Shown here piece after piece: positions 47,427 through 59,605 of a stretch of DNA of 64,000 bases. Within the stretch, counting starts at the first letter, position 1, and the number at the start of each line of letters is the position of its first letter. Under the pieces are notes generated by a model that was not told the DNA's origin, ran no database searches, and saw nothing but the letters and a program-made list of their open reading frames with translations. Both the position numbers and the translations under genes were made by a program. The DNA lies in contig JAYKKT010000089.1 in NCBI GenBank assembly GCA_036023115.1, forward strand, positions 13,841,001 to 13,905,000. Reading direction: 5' to 3'. The DNA is from Brasenia schreberi. Taxonomy: Eukaryota > Streptophyta > Magnoliopsida > Nymphaeales > Cabombaceae.

Positions 47427-50064
47427 TGTAAGGAAATGGCCATTCTTGGCAACCACACCATAGAAACAGCTAGACTGAGCTACCCTATATATTGTAAGGA
47501 AACGGCCATTCTTGGCAACCCCAGCATAGAAACGGCTAGACTGGCCATCCAGCCATTATCTGTGGAAGGGATGTAGGAAAGAGTGGCTGTAACGGCCAGC
47601 AAAAGCTGAAACCGCCGGACAATTTCTGAATAAAACGGTAACAATCCAGATAAAGGGGTTCTATGATAGGAAAGCCCAGTGAAAAAATCCGGGAAGGGAT
47701 AGAGCAAGCACTACTATATAAATAGAGAGCAACGCAACAAATCAGTATCCATCCATCTATCAATCATTCAATGATATACAGAGAAATACCGAGAAACAGA
47801 GAGCCTTCTTCCCACGCAAACCCCACTGAGAGAAAACCTCAAAACATCAAAATTACATACCTGTTTTTCGCTGATACATACCTGATGTAAACACCATAAA
47901 TAAATCTTTTTTTGAAAATACTCCAAAATTCGAAAACTGACTTGTTTTAAAACTTTTAGCTTTAAAATGAAATTTTTAAAGTCTTTAAAATGTTTCAAAA
48001 TAAAGTTAAAAGTTTAAAAACCCAGAAGATTGGAATAAAACAGGTTGACAGGTAGGGCCTGCTTCAAGATAGGGACAATTTCACGAAGGGTAAGCTGAAA
48101 ATCAAGGATCAAGATCAAGTCAAAACAATATCCGCACTCAAGATCAAATCAAGAATGGACGGCCTCATTAAACCCATCCCAATTGAATCTAGTGCTAGAC
48201 ATGAGTAGTTTGAATTAAATATCAAGCCTTGTTTGAACCGAATGTTTTTAATTCAAACCAATATTGGATTTTTCTAGCCTTGTTCATCCTATGTCCTTCG
48301 GCCAAAATTTATCAAATCACGAAAGAATTAATAAAGGCAAGCAATGACCAACCGATTTGAAGTAAGGGTCAAGGCACCTAGTCGGCCATGGCTAGGTACA
48401 CCCAACCAAGTCCACAACCAGCCCACATGGGGCTGGTCCATGGCTGACCAAAAGGGGACCACTCCCCTCTCTCTTCCACGTGAAGACCATGAGGAATTGG
48501 ATCAAGTTGGATCTTGGGCTGTCCGCTCCATGGAAAGGCCTAGAAAGGCCCCCCCTTGGCCTATAAATATAGACCAACAGGGGGGGGGCGTGAACTTCAT
48601 CTTCATTCTCTTGGGAGTTGCTATACTTTGGGCTGTTGGAGTAAGAGAATAGGTTGCTAGGGAGAGGCTTAGAGAGGGAAGAGGGTGTTAGTATCAAAGC
48701 TCTTGGGTTTGAGTGAGAGAAAACGAGTAAAAAAGAGGGAAGGTGAGGGTCGAGAACCATCTTTGGAGGCCATTTCCTTGGGAATCTGGGTAAGTGTTGG
48801 TTCTAACTTGATTAAATCATCATCTCTTCTTGTTATTCAATTGAAAAGGGGTTGTATTAATGGAGCTTTGTCTCCTCCCATGATGTAATAGAAGTAGATG
48901 TGCTGAAATTTTCCTTTCCTTTGCTTATGCATTGTACGTGTTTGAGTTCTTGATTCTTCCCCAATATATGTTATAAACACTCTATATCTTCTTATACCAT
49001 CTATGCTTAAGCTATTAGATACATTTCAATTCATTTTCCTTCATCATTTAATTTCGGGATGTTATGTTGTTGCACTTTGATTCGAGTGAGTTTTGCATCA
49101 CGTATGTTTTAAAACCTAAAAACTGATTTTCAACATTCTTGCATATGTTGATTGTCTGATTTTTTATTTACAAACCACTGCTCTAAACTCTCCCAACTTT
49201 TTTACACTATATCTACACAAATAGATCAACTACTAATAAAATTTTCAAGAATTTTAGGATCGTGAAACTACGTAATTAAAATGGTATAAAATCTGGAAAA
49301 ATTTTGTAAACTGTCTGTCCATTTAGTTTTCCTGCAATAGAGCTTGGGTATTCATTCCATAACTCTGTCTAGGCATAAAAAATTAATGATTCTTGGTTAA
49401 TTGGAAAGTTGACTAAATTCACTAAATTTGGAACTCTAAGCACCGAGATACAGACTCATCTTTGAGTCTCTATATTTCTGTGACAAAACAGTTTCGGGTG
49501 TTTGAGTAGAGGTATTTCATTGAATTAATTCTACAACATCATAATACCAAATGCAAATATGAAAAATGTCCTAGACTCTACACATCTCAAGCTTAGTCCT
49601 GTAAAATTTTGGTGATTTTTGGAGTTCTTTAAGATATTCAAAGAGATTCGAGAAACAAGTCCTCAAAACAGAGTTTTCTATTTTTCAGAACTTGTACATT
49701 TTTTAACTTGAAAACTAAGTGCACTAACTTGTCATTTTTCAACACATTGTTTTCACGTGAATTTAGAATATCACCTATCTATTTGGAATCCCTAAGCCCT
49801 TAGGATGACCCTTGAGGATTGGTTCAAGAAGGCCTAAAGCGAAAAGAGCCCGCTTACCTACAATCGCCCAGTCGGATTTAACTTTTGCTAGTTTTTATAA
49901 ACTAGCTGGCACGCTCGCGCACAAAATAGAATTGAAAGTTTACCTTCAAGTCTCTACATAGGCTTGGAGTAAAAATTTCACATCTACACATGAGCAAGAA
50001 GATCAGGGCATCGGGAGGTCGACATAAGCAAGAAACCGACAAGGAGTCGACCAAAAAACTCACA
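47427..50064 (+). repeat. Copia-2 5' LTR, interrupted
   Basis: About 530 bp once the solo LTR and its duplication are removed. It starts TGTAAGGAAATGGCC and ends ACTCACA. A TATA box ACTATATAAATAG lies at about 47713. The first 53 bp plus 13 bp of flank are tandemly duplicated (period 66, copies from 47414 and 47480). Confidence 0.88.
47886..49988 (+). mobile_element. solo Tat LTR inside Copia-2 5' LTR
   Basis: 2103 bp, TGTAAACACC... to ...CACATCTACA, the reverse orientation of the LTRs at 14842 and 25385. The duplication is CCTGA (47881-47885) and CATGA (49989-49993). The uninterrupted site is visible in the Copia-2 3' LTR as 'gtacctgagcaagaag' (57891-57906). A TATA box GCCTATAAATATAG lies at about 48559. 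Confidence 0.93.
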
Positions 50065-50066
50065 TT

Positions 50067-50078
50067 TGGTATTAGGGT
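50067..50078 (+). other. Copia-2 primer binding site, degraded
   Basis: TGGTATTAGGGT, two bases after the LTR, differs from the initiator-Met complement TGGTATCAGAGC at three positions. Confidence 0.75.
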
Positions 50079-50159
50079 CTAGTTTTGATCCTCCAAATAG
50101 GTACACGTTAGAATAAAAATATATACAAAGAAGGAAGGAGAGAAAAACTTCTTGCAGAG

Positions 50160-50490
50160 ACATCGCCTGAGTCAAGACAAGGCTCGCCTGAGTCGATACA
50201 GGGCAAAGAGACCTCGCTTGAGTCGAGGCAGTGCAAAGGAACCTACTTGAGTTAAGACAAGGTAGAAAACAGGACGAAAAAAGAAAGAAAACAACCAACA
50301 TAACCTCGGCCAGAAGCTAGAGATCGGTTATAAAACAAGAACAGGTCAGAAAAAGAAAGAAAACAATCCCTAGAACCTCGGCCAAAGACCAAAGGTCGAC
50401 TGTAAAACAAGAACAGGCTTAAAAAAGAAAGAAAGCAACTAGCAGAACCTCGGCTACGAGGTCGAAGGTCGGTTGTAAGACAACAAACGA
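50160..50490 (+). repeat. Copia-2 leader tandem repeats
   Basis: Two arrays are present. The first (about 50163-50250) has roughly 28-35-bp units built on 'cctgagtcgaggcag'. The second (about 50270-50490) has three 72-bp units marked by AACCTCGGC at 50302, 50374 and 50446, each with 'aaaaagaaagaaa' and 'taaaacaagaacagg'. Confidence 0.75.
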
Positions 50491-50499
50491 TCGAAAAAG

Positions 50500-51346
50500 G
50501 CTGCGATGGCTGCAAGAGCCCTCAGCCAGGAGGTTAGAGGACAATTGCATCAGAAAAGGCAACAAAAGGCCGTAGGTGGCCACGGGCCAAGAGGCGAAAC
50601 AATGGACACCACCTTCCCTCTCTCTCTCTATCATTCTACCACTCTTTATCTCTCCTCTTTGATTTTAATGCACCTGGAAAAACGCTAGGCAGTTTCAGAA
50701 AACCGTCGGTAGAAACAATGGTTTTCCAAAACTGGTGGCAGTTTTGAAAAACCGCAAGCGGTTTGCAAAAAACCGCCAAGGGCAGCGGACTGAAAAGTTC
50801 ATTCTACTCCGACCGGTTTTTAAAATTTATGAATTGCCACTGGACAAAATTAAGAAAATATCCAAATATTTTCGGATAAAAAGATTGTTTTTCCCTTATA
50901 GAGGCAAAAAGCCTTAACCACTGAAAGTTTATAAAAATTATGAAAAAATAGATATTGAATTACCTTACTTCCCTTCCTGGTTAAGTTTATTACAGTACTA
51001 CCATTGTGTCAAAATTACCTCCGATTAGTTATAAATTTTATAAAAATACCAAAAACTGATTTTACTGTTCTGTCCTTGGTCTTTTTTGAAAATTACAAAA
51101 CTAGATAGACAAATAAAATTAATGTTTTACCTCTAATATTTTGGAAAATTATCAAAGGTAGGAATTTTTTGAAAAAATTATGAATTTATCCGAGTTTGCT
51201 TCTATATATTAAAAATGAGTTATTTTCAGCTCATTTTTGTGATATTCTTCATCGTGCTAATTAGATTCATGCTATGTGTGTTTTGTTGTTTGTTAAATAT
51301 TTTCTTTTTAGACCGTCTAATTGTTATAATTACGAATTAAATAAAA
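50500..51346 (+). other. Copia-2 leader, 3' part
   Basis: Non-coding. AAACCG words cluster at 50698-50790. The remainder is AT-rich up to the gag start. Confidence 0.6.
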
Positions 51347-54300
51347 GTGAACTCTACAATATGTGTGTCTAAAAAGTTAAACAGTCTAAACTTTCAAACA
51401 TTGAAGAGAAGGATACCGCTTATTCTAACACTTGAAGATATAAAGTATGTCCTAAAGGAAACTTTGTGTCTGTCACCACCAGACGCAACCGAGCAACAGA
51501 TAGAAATGTATAAAATATTTTTAAAGGACGACACAATAGCAAGAACCGTCATGTTGATATACATGGAGGATAACTTGATTAGGATCTTCAAGAAATTCAA
51601 GACTGCGAAAGAGTTGTTTGATTCTATAACAACCAAATATGATACAAGTGCCAAGCTACATGTCCAGTTGTTACTATAGAAATATAATTTATTCAAAATG
51701 AAAGAAGAGGATAATATAGTACAACATGTAAACCATATACTAGTAATGGCTAGAGACCTAGCTGTGGCAAAATCAGTCATCCTAGAACCGATGCAAATAT
51801 CCATAATATTGAATAGTCTTTTTCCGACATGAAATATGGTCATCACTGCCCTCAAACTAGGGTCAGAAATCAACCATCATGAATTGCCCTTAAAACTAGC
51901 AATAGAGCAAGAACATATAAGTAAAAACAAAAAGGAAAAATTGCTAGTAGTACAAGATGAGATAGGGTCTAGCTCTGAACCCAACCAAAGGAGAAATAAA
52001 CCAAACAAAAGGTTTGACAAAAATAACAAAAAAGGTAGTTAATCTTTTAATAAAATGCGTAAAACCGTTTCTCGGGTCAAGTGTTTCAGTTGTGAAAAGA
52101 TGAGACACTACAAGAGAGATTGCCGCAACAAGAAAGTTGGAGGAAACAACCCACAACGCGGATAATCAGAGAAATAGGACATAATCTACGTGATATCGAA
52201 ATATCTCTACATGGATCATCTAGTGACTGGTTAGTGGATTGACTCTAAAGTGACCAAACATATCTTTAAGACCAAGGAAGGGACAATGGATCTAAAGGAG
52301 TACAAATTGGGAGAACATCGGGTGTACATGGGAAATAATACTTTCTCAAATGTTTTGGATACTAGGTCTTTTAAAAATTTTATATAAGGCACACCGGTTG
52401 TATTGGCTGATGTATTGATTGTGCCATGTATCAGGTGCAATCTGATCACCGGTTGTAAAATCTTTGAGGTCAGATTTGTTCTTGACAAGGTGACTGTGAA
52501 AAAACATGAGAGAATATTTTTCTTTGGAGAATTTGATGTAGAACATGGACTGTTCAAACTGAAAGTCAATAAAAATAAAAATCCTTCTGCTTATATTGAT
52601 TGTGCCTGTAACGTTGATATGAATATATGACATAAACGCCTCGCGCATATAAGTTTAGAAAAGTTGAGGAAATTATCCAACTTTGACTTACTGTGGAGAT
52701 TTAAGGAAAATACTTTCAACAAGTGCGAAGCATGTATAAAAGGAAAAATAAAAAGAAAAGTTTTTTTCATAGAGACAACAAGGGCAACAACCTTGTTGGA
52801 GGTCAATTACACGGATTTATGTGGACCATTGAGAGTAAAGTCACATCATGAAAATATTTATTTTATAATCTTTATCGATGATTACTCGAGGTATACATAT
52901 TTATATCTTCTAGCACATAAATCTGAGGCACTTGAAGCTTTTAAAAAATATAAGAAGGAAGTTGAAAATCAACTAGGACGTTCAATTAAAGTCTTAAGAT
53001 CAAGTAGAGGTGGTGAAAATATGTCTGCAGAATTTTTGGAATTCTGTAGAGACTTTGGTATTGCAAAGCAAAATACAATGCCCAAGACACCTCAACAGAA
53101 TGATGTAGCTGAAAGATATAACAGGACCTTACTGAATATGACAAGGTCAATGTTATGCCTCTCTACCAAAGATATTTTAGGGAGAAACAGTAAGTACAAT
53201 GATATACATACTCAAAAAAGTATCATGTAAGCTTGTATTCACTATACCATATGAAATGTATTTTGAAAGAAAACCCAACCTAGGTCATCTCAAGAGGTGG
53301 GGATCTATTGCACATGTAAAGAACCTTGATCAGTTTAGAGATAGGCTACACATTAGGTCCTTAAGATGTATATTCATCGGATATCCTAAAGGTTCAAAGG
53401 GATATCGGTTTTATCATAAAGACCACGGACTGATAGAGAGCAGAGATGTTGAATTCTTAAAAGATACTAAAAATGACATTATAGAAAATAATGACAAGTA
53501 TACTAATGATCTAGTAGACCTAGATCAATCATCATATGAACTTCTAGAAGACCTTCCTCAAACAACCAAAACTTTAAGTGAAATAAAAGGCCAATCATAT
53601 CATCCCACTTAAAGGATTATCACACTTATCTTTCAGAAGAAGTGGGTAATTCAGTGGATTTAGATGAGTTGACTGATAACTTGACTTATCAACAAGCTAT
53701 GAACTCATAAAAAACAATAGATTGAGGGATTCTCAAAAAGAAATATAAGGTTGATGGTTTAATCGACAAGTTTAAAGCGATGTTGGTTGAAAAGGGTTTT
53801 TCGCAGAAGTAGATGATGGAGTATGTTGAGACATATTCTCCTGTTGTGAAATTTGCATCCATAAGAATAATCCTAGTAATATCAGCATATTATGATTTAA
53901 TTTTACATCATTTAGATGTAAAAACTGCTTTTCTAAATGGAGATTTAGATCAAATCATATATATGCAACAACCCGAATGATACAAAGTTGAAGGCCAAGA
54001 AGATAAAGTATATAGTTGAAAAAATCCCTATATGGCCTTAAGCAATCACCTTGTCAATGATATTTAACTTTTCAAAATGCCATTATTGAACTTCAGTTTG
54101 TGTCTAGTGAGCTTGATCATTGTGTATATGTTTGGAATAGTGGGAGTCACTTTGTCATCTTATTGTTATATGTAGATGACATATTGTTAACTGGAAATGA
54201 CAATGAGATGATTGTTAAAACCAGTTCATGATTAAACTAAAGGTTTGAAATGAAGGATATGGGGGAAGCATCCTAGGTATAAAGATCTCTCGAGATAGAG

Positions 54301-55063
54301 AATCTAAACTCTTATGCCTAAGTGAGGAGAGATATATTGACTATAGTTCAAAATGGGTGAATGCAAGTCCGTTGAATGAGATGATAAGCCTAACATTCCT
54401 TATGCATAAGTTGTGGGTAGCTTGATGTATGCTTTGTTCTGTATAAGACCTGATATAAGTTTTGTTGTTGGTCTTATAAGTAGATATCAAAGTAATCCTG
54501 GATGATAGCATTGGATAGCTATAAAAAGGATTTTAAGATATTTGAAATGAACAAGAGACTTGAAAATGTGTTTTCAAGCAGATGAACTGAAAGTGGTAGG
54601 GTACTTATATGCTGACTTTGGTGGGAGCAAAAATGACATTAAATCAACCTTAGGATAAATATTCTTATTTATAGGTGTTGTTGTTTCTTGAGCATGTAAG
54701 AAATAGGGTTGTGTAGCATTGTATACACAGGAAGCTGTGTATGTGGCTTGCTGTATGGCCGCAACGAGTGCCGTTTGAATAAGCCGCTTCATACGAGATT
54801 TGAAGCTGGAGATAGCCGACGAACCAATTGTCATTTACTGTGACAACAACGTAGTAATTACTCTTATCAAGAATGGAGCTGACTGCTCCAAGAGCAAGCA
54901 TATAATGGTTAAATACCACTATGTTCATGATATAGTTATGAGAAAGAAAATATTCATCTCATACATGCAAACTAATGATATGTTGGCGGACCCCTTGACT
55001 AAAGGCATAACAGAGGAGCTTTTCTTAAAACATGTTGCGAATATGGGTTTGAGATATGTTTGA
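51347..55063 (+). pseudogene. Copia-2 gag-pol remnants
   Basis: Gag begins where Copia-1 has ATG, but here the codon is GTG. It runs to a stop after HVQLLL (51679). A CCHC knuckle is intact near 52080 (CFSCEKMRHYKRDC). Protease follows (WLVD then a stop). Integrase lies at 52664-53230 with NYTDLCGP and AERYNRTLLNMTRS, but the middle catalytic aspartate region reads LRSSRGGEN where RSDRGGE is usual. A tail follows at 53199-53612. RT lies at about 53740-54320 with FLNGDLDQ and YVDDILL but many stops. RNase H is at about 54480-55063, ending MLADPLTKGI...GLRYV. It cannot move on its own. Confidence 0.88.
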
Positions 55064-55200
55064 TTGTTGTATAGGTAAATAACCACACCACGGGTAGTAT
55101 TGCAATAGCAATCATGAAATGACATTACTTGGAAAACCCCACAAAAGTGGGAGGAAAACCGGTATGTCGGTTCACTTGGCTCGAATGACCAAGTGGGAGA

Positions 55201-57969
55201 TGTAAGGAAATGACAATTGTCGAAAACCCCAGTATAGAAATGGTTGGACTGGTAATCTAGCCATTATTTGTGGATGGGATGCAGAAAATAGTGCCTTTAA
55301 CAGCCACCAAAAGCCGATAATGTCGGATAGTTTTTGAATAAAATGGTAACAGTTTGGATAAAGTGGTCCATGATAGAAAAGCCTAGTGAAAAAATATGAA
55401 AAGGGATGGAACAGGCGCTGCTCTTAAGTTGTCACGCCTCGGCGCTGGAATCACCCAAGGCACGGAACGCTTGACCGACGCTAGGCTGCGCACAACCTAG
55501 CAAGCCTTTCACCAAGGTTGCAGAGGTTCAGTGGAAGCTTAAGACTGATGATAGGGGAGGGTCGTTTGGAGATAGCAAGGATACTTGAGAATAAAGAAGA
55601 AAGCAGATTGTATTGATAGCAAATAACGGTGCGTGACCCGCGACATGCTTACAACTCAGATGCGGGACTCTTCCCACGTTCCATGTCCGCATGATAAGAC
55701 TTAGGTTTGCTCGCATGGAAGGCAGTTAGCAATCTGTCATGGACAGGCTCTAGTCGGAACGCCCGACCCCTACCCTCAAGATGACTGGTTGAGGACCGTC
55801 ATCCTTCTGGACCGTCGCAGCGCGTTACCTCGTGATGAGACCATCGCACCACTTTGAATTCGTCCACTTTTTCATGCGCATCGCTGCCTTCACATGGAGC
55901 GGTTGGGCAAAATCACGTCGCTCCTTTTGATCAACGTAGAAGTTATGTATAGTTGGCAGTGTCTTGGAGTCTTGTACAACCATCCTCTGTCGTGCCTCCA
56001 ACTGCCCTCTAGGTCCTTCGCTCCTATGCAACTTACCTTGCATCCTCCGTCTTGTCTTGCCAGCAATAGACTTGCGTCGTCGTCTCTTAGGACCGGAACT
56101 TGTACTTGCTTGCTTATTACCTTGTCCGTTAGTCTTCCAGTGCTGACGGTCCACCTCTTTCCCGTGAGGTAGGTTCCTTGGACATGTGGTGAGCCGAACG
56201 TCTCCGCACTCCTTCAGTCTTGCGGCACCAGTCTTCAAAGACTTCTTGCCGTGAGACATCTTCTGTTCAGCACCCTGCAGCGCCACTCCGCGTGTGGCAT
56301 TCCCCTGCTTCTGACCTTCTTCGAGCTGAAGCGCTGACACCTTTTGAACATGACCATTATCCGAACCCGATGCACGAACAACACAGGGTTGATCGCAATC
56401 TATGAAGACCACTAAATTCGAGGCTGGTCGTATTTCTGCATGGCTAACCCTAAAAAACTTCATGCCAAGTATCACCTGATACTCATCCAACAGTGCCACT
56501 GTGAAGTTGGTTACCTCACGCCAACTCCCTACTCGAGTCGCAACAGCAACTGCCTCTCCCAGAATGAGTTATTGTTTCCCACTACCCTTAGGCCCAAATG
56601 TTTAGCTTCTTCTCCCAGCTCGAGTCTGCTTCGTCGTATCCTTTCCACTTGACTAGATAGCGCAGGATGTGTCCTCTTTTGTCTTTCATATGGTCGAGGA
56701 TGTATTCCACTTCCTTTGCTCCCGGAGTCCTTAGTGGCGCAGGTGCCCGCACTGGTTGGTTGCGGTTTGCATCTTCCATATCAGCATGATAAGCCTTTAG
56801 GTTACTCACATGGAAGACGGGATGCGTACGGATGTGGTTTGGAATATCCAATCGGTACGCTCAGTTTTCTACCCTTTTGTTATAGTATAGGGACCGTCGT
56901 ACTTACGGATCAGCCTGGCGTGCTGCCCGCAAAAGATTTACATTTGCTTTGGGTACAGCTTCACAAGGACTTGGTCGCCGACACCAAATTCGACAGCACG
57001 CCTCTTCATGTCCTCCCACTTCTTCATACGCTTCGTTGGCTTCACAAGGAGAGCGTGGGCAATATCATGTTGCTCCTGTAGATCGGCGTAGAAGGTGTGT
57101 GCGATGGGGGTCTTGCCTTCGTACTGTGCTGCGAGGGTATGCAGTGTCTGCAGCTGTTGTCCCGTGGCCATCTCAAAGGGGCTTTTCCCAGTAGACTCAC
57201 TTCGATGCAAATTGTACGAGAATTATGCAATATCAAGCCATTCCGTCCAATCCTCTTGGTTGGATCTTATATAGTGCCTTAGATAATCCTCAAGCAAGGC
57301 ATTCATCCGTTCCGTTTGATCATCTGTCTGGGGATGGCAACTAGTCGAGAAGAATAATTCCGAACCAAGTAAATGAAATATTTCCCTCCAGAAATTGCTT
57401 GTAAAGCGGGCATCCCTGTCACTGATAATATTGGTCTCATGGGATTTGACGTCGAGACTTATGTGCGGACTTGTTTGATTTGTCAGCAAGACAAGGTTGA
57501 TAACCAACGTCCAGTAGGTTTATTGGAGCCCTTACCGGTGCCTACGCGACCTTGGGAAAGTGTATCAATGGACTTTATTCTGAATCTGCCAAAGTCCAAC
57601 GGATGCCAATCTATCTTCGTGGTGGTAGATAGATTCTCCAAGTATGGGGTGTTTATGGCAGCCCCCATGAACTGCATGGCTGAGAAGACCGCAGAACTCT
57701 TCGTCAAAAATGTAGTCAAGCATTGGGGACTACCAACAGCGCAACAAATCGGTGTTCATCCATCTATTAATCCTTCGTTGATACAAAGAGAAATACCGAG
57801 AAACGAGAAACAGAGAGCCTTCTTCCCAGACAAACCTCATGGGAGGAAACCTCAAAAAATCAAAATCACATACTTGTTTTCTGCTACTGCGTACCTGAGC
57901 AAGAAGATCAGGGCACCGGGAGGTCGACAGAAGCAAGGAATCGGCAAGAAGTCCATGAGAAGACTCACA
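55201..57969 (+). repeat. Copia-2 3' LTR, interrupted
   Basis: It starts TGTAAGGAAATGAC and ends GACTCACA, about 460 bp after removing the insert at about 55431-57738. It keeps the ancestral sequence of the site where the 5' LTR received the solo Tat LTR. Confidence 0.88.
55431..57738. mobile_element. scrambled chromovirus (Ty3/gypsy) fragment
   Basis: It opens with TGTCACGCCTCGGCG (55436), a typical gypsy LTR start. On the minus strand are integrase core and C-terminus (SDRDARFTSNFWREIF near 57425, then FEMATGQQLQTLH), a chromodomain (RYLVKWKGYDEADSSWE near 56630), and then a protease-like piece (LLDEYQVILGMKFFRV, about 56490). Another integrase C-terminal copy follows (about 55830-55990). 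On the plus strand at 57424-57735 is the missing upstream integrase (YVRTCLICQQDK, SMDFILNLPKS, VVKHWGLP). The order and orientation are rearranged and no frame is functional. About 12 bp of Copia-2 LTR are missing at the site. Confidence 0.82.
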
Positions 57970-57974
57970 TATAT

Positions 57975-58650
57975 GTCATCCTTTAATATCTTCATACGTC
58001 AGCTTGAGTTGGCAACCTCCTTAACTTCTCCTCTAAGCCTTGCTATGGATCCAGTTTTTCTGCGTAGAAGATAAAAGAGAAAAAAGAAAAGAATTTTTTC
58101 TGCAGGTGTCATGCATGGAGCTCCCCGTTTAGTATCGGAAAAGGCTTAGTTGTTGTTGTAGGTGGAGCTCCCTTCAATCCAAGTAAAGAAGGGGAGAGCC
58201 AGGATCGTCTCCTGTGTCATGCGCACCATTGGTTTGCCAAACACAAGCCGCAGGTATTCGCGAACCAGCCGAGAAATCTTACACGCACACACACACAAAT
58301 GAAAAAGCAGAACATATGGTGATTGCATCAGCTAAAATTAAGCATTTTCAATAACAAAATCATCATAATTCATAGATTGCACAAGCAAAAGATTAAAAAC
58401 ACCAAAGGTTTTCCGGCACCGAGAAGTGACAAATTTCATGGAGTGATCACATGAAACAGTTATTTTTTTCCCGGAAAGCAAACCATGGAAACCACTTTTT
58501 CAAGCTGAAAACTACAAATAGTTTAAAACAACAATGACCAGAACACAACACTAAGAGCCAAATGAAAGAGATTGTGAAGTGATACTCGAGGGAACGTTGA
58601 TGACTTGTGACTCCTTATATAGAGCTCGGGCGGAGGGAAGGGTTGAAACG
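57975..58650 (-). pseudogene. possible gene remnant cut by Copia-2
   Basis: On the minus strand a TATA-like CTATATAAGG lies near 58618 and is followed by a leader-like stretch. Near 58285 an acceptor-like 'gcgtgtaag' precedes an open stretch, ISRLVREYLRLVFGKPMVRM, continuing TQETILALPFFTW. At 58072 a strong pyrimidine tract ending 'tctacgcag' precedes a frame TGSIARLRGEVKEVANSS and a stop. I do not recognise the protein. No GT donor links the two pieces convincingly. An RTE fragment (58126-58162) lies between them, and Copia-2 begins 6 bp beyond the end. It could be a broken gene or chance. Confidence 0.3.
58126..58162 (+). mobile_element. 37-bp RTE LINE 3'-end insertion
   Basis: 'gtttagtatcggaaaagg' followed by 'cttagttgttgttgtag' matches the RTE 3' end. 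It is flanked by a perfect 10-bp duplication TGGAGCTCCC (58116-58125 and 58163-58172). Confidence 0.85.
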
Positions 58651-59016
58651 TTAGATTCATCCTCCGCCGTTGGATAAGGAACAGTAGATATCCATTAGAT
58701 TCTAGAGAGAGAAAAATGGAAACCCCTTTATTGGAAAATAGCAAAATTCACGTGGGTGGTGCCGAAATTGGTGTTTCCTTTTTGTCTCTGGTTTGGGAAG
58801 TAGGTCGACCGTTAGGTTTTGAAAAAGGAGAGCCTTAATGGCGTGCAAAGCATCCCAACAAAGATTCAAAGATGAAGGAATAAAGGAGAAACTACCACAA
58901 ATAGGACTAAGCTATTAATTACAACCACTAATCATTCTTTTCTCCATATTCTTGTCCAGATTAGGGCCTATTTAAATTAATTCAGACAAAGGCTCCTTAC
59001 AGGTGTCTTGCTATAC
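58651..59016. other. intergenic DNA, nothing recognised
   Basis: No domain, repeat end or splice context was recognised. Confidence 0.4.
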
Positions 59017-59028
59017 TTTCTTATCTTT

Positions 59029-59144
59029 TTTCTTTTGGTTACAAGAACACACACCACACCTGCACCCTCTGCGAGTCGAACTCCCCACCACCAGCAACGG
59101 AACTTCAGCACCCTGCCGTTGAGCTAATGATCTGGGTGATATAA
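59029..59144 (-). mobile_element. SINE with 12-bp target duplication
   Basis: Flanked by TTTCTTATCTTT (59017-59028 and 59145-59156). In reverse the A-box is TAGCTCAACGGCAGGG and the B-box GGGAGTTCGACTCGC, followed by 'agagggtgcaggtgtgg'. Same family as 47270-47400. Confidence 0.88.
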
Positions 59145-59466
59145 TTTCTTATCTTTATTTGTTTATTTGCAAGTTGGGCCTGTTTAATTCAACCCAGTCT
59201 TCGCTTGAAGGTTCTTTCTGCTCATCATTTTGTAAAGAATCCACTAAGATTCTCTAGCCATATTATACTAATACAAGATTTGAGTTTTTACAAGTGCTTG
59301 GACTGTTCTTTGTGCTGGAACCAACTTTCACAAGGATTAAATTAAAATAAGCTTAGTATGAGTCATTAATACATCGATTAGGAATCATTGTCAGTACATC
59401 CAAATGATGTGGCTCTTGGAGATTAATGGAGGAGCTTATTGTGTTCCTAGAAATATCAGTTAATAT

Positions 59467-59605
59467 ATGAACAAAGAGCAATAGCGCACCCAGCTAGGGG
59501 GTCGACTCTTAACTTGAAGGTCATGAGTTTGATACCCACGTGTGCATGTGGCTTCAGCCTCCTCATTGTATACACCCCCCAAGAAAAGAAAAGAAAGGAA
59601 AAAGA
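59467..59605 (+). mobile_element. SINE with 16-bp target duplication
   Basis: Flanked by a perfect AAATATCAGTTAATAT (59451-59466 and 59606-59621). The body has 'gcgcacccagctagg', 'gtcgactcttaacttgaagg', the B-box-like GGTCATGAGTTTGATACCC, and a purine tail of AAGAAAAG units. Confidence 0.9.

Larger units (their letters stand above)
47427..57969 (+). mobile_element. Copia-2: nested Ty1/copia retrotransposon
   Basis: The 5' LTR is at 47427-50064, with a degraded PBS at 50067, a leader, broken gag-pol (51347-55063), the purine tract AAGTGGGAGA and a 3' LTR at 55201-57969. It is flanked by a perfect duplication TATAT (47422-47426 and 57970-57974). Each LTR holds a separate gypsy-type insertion: a solo Tat LTR in the 5' one and a scrambled chromovirus piece in the 3' one. 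Its coding sequence is close to Copia-1, but the LTRs and leader differ. Confidence 0.92.

Noticed and set aside
50160..50490. CRISPR-like array
   Set aside because: These are ordinary tandem repeats without unique spacers, inside a plant retrotransposon leader.
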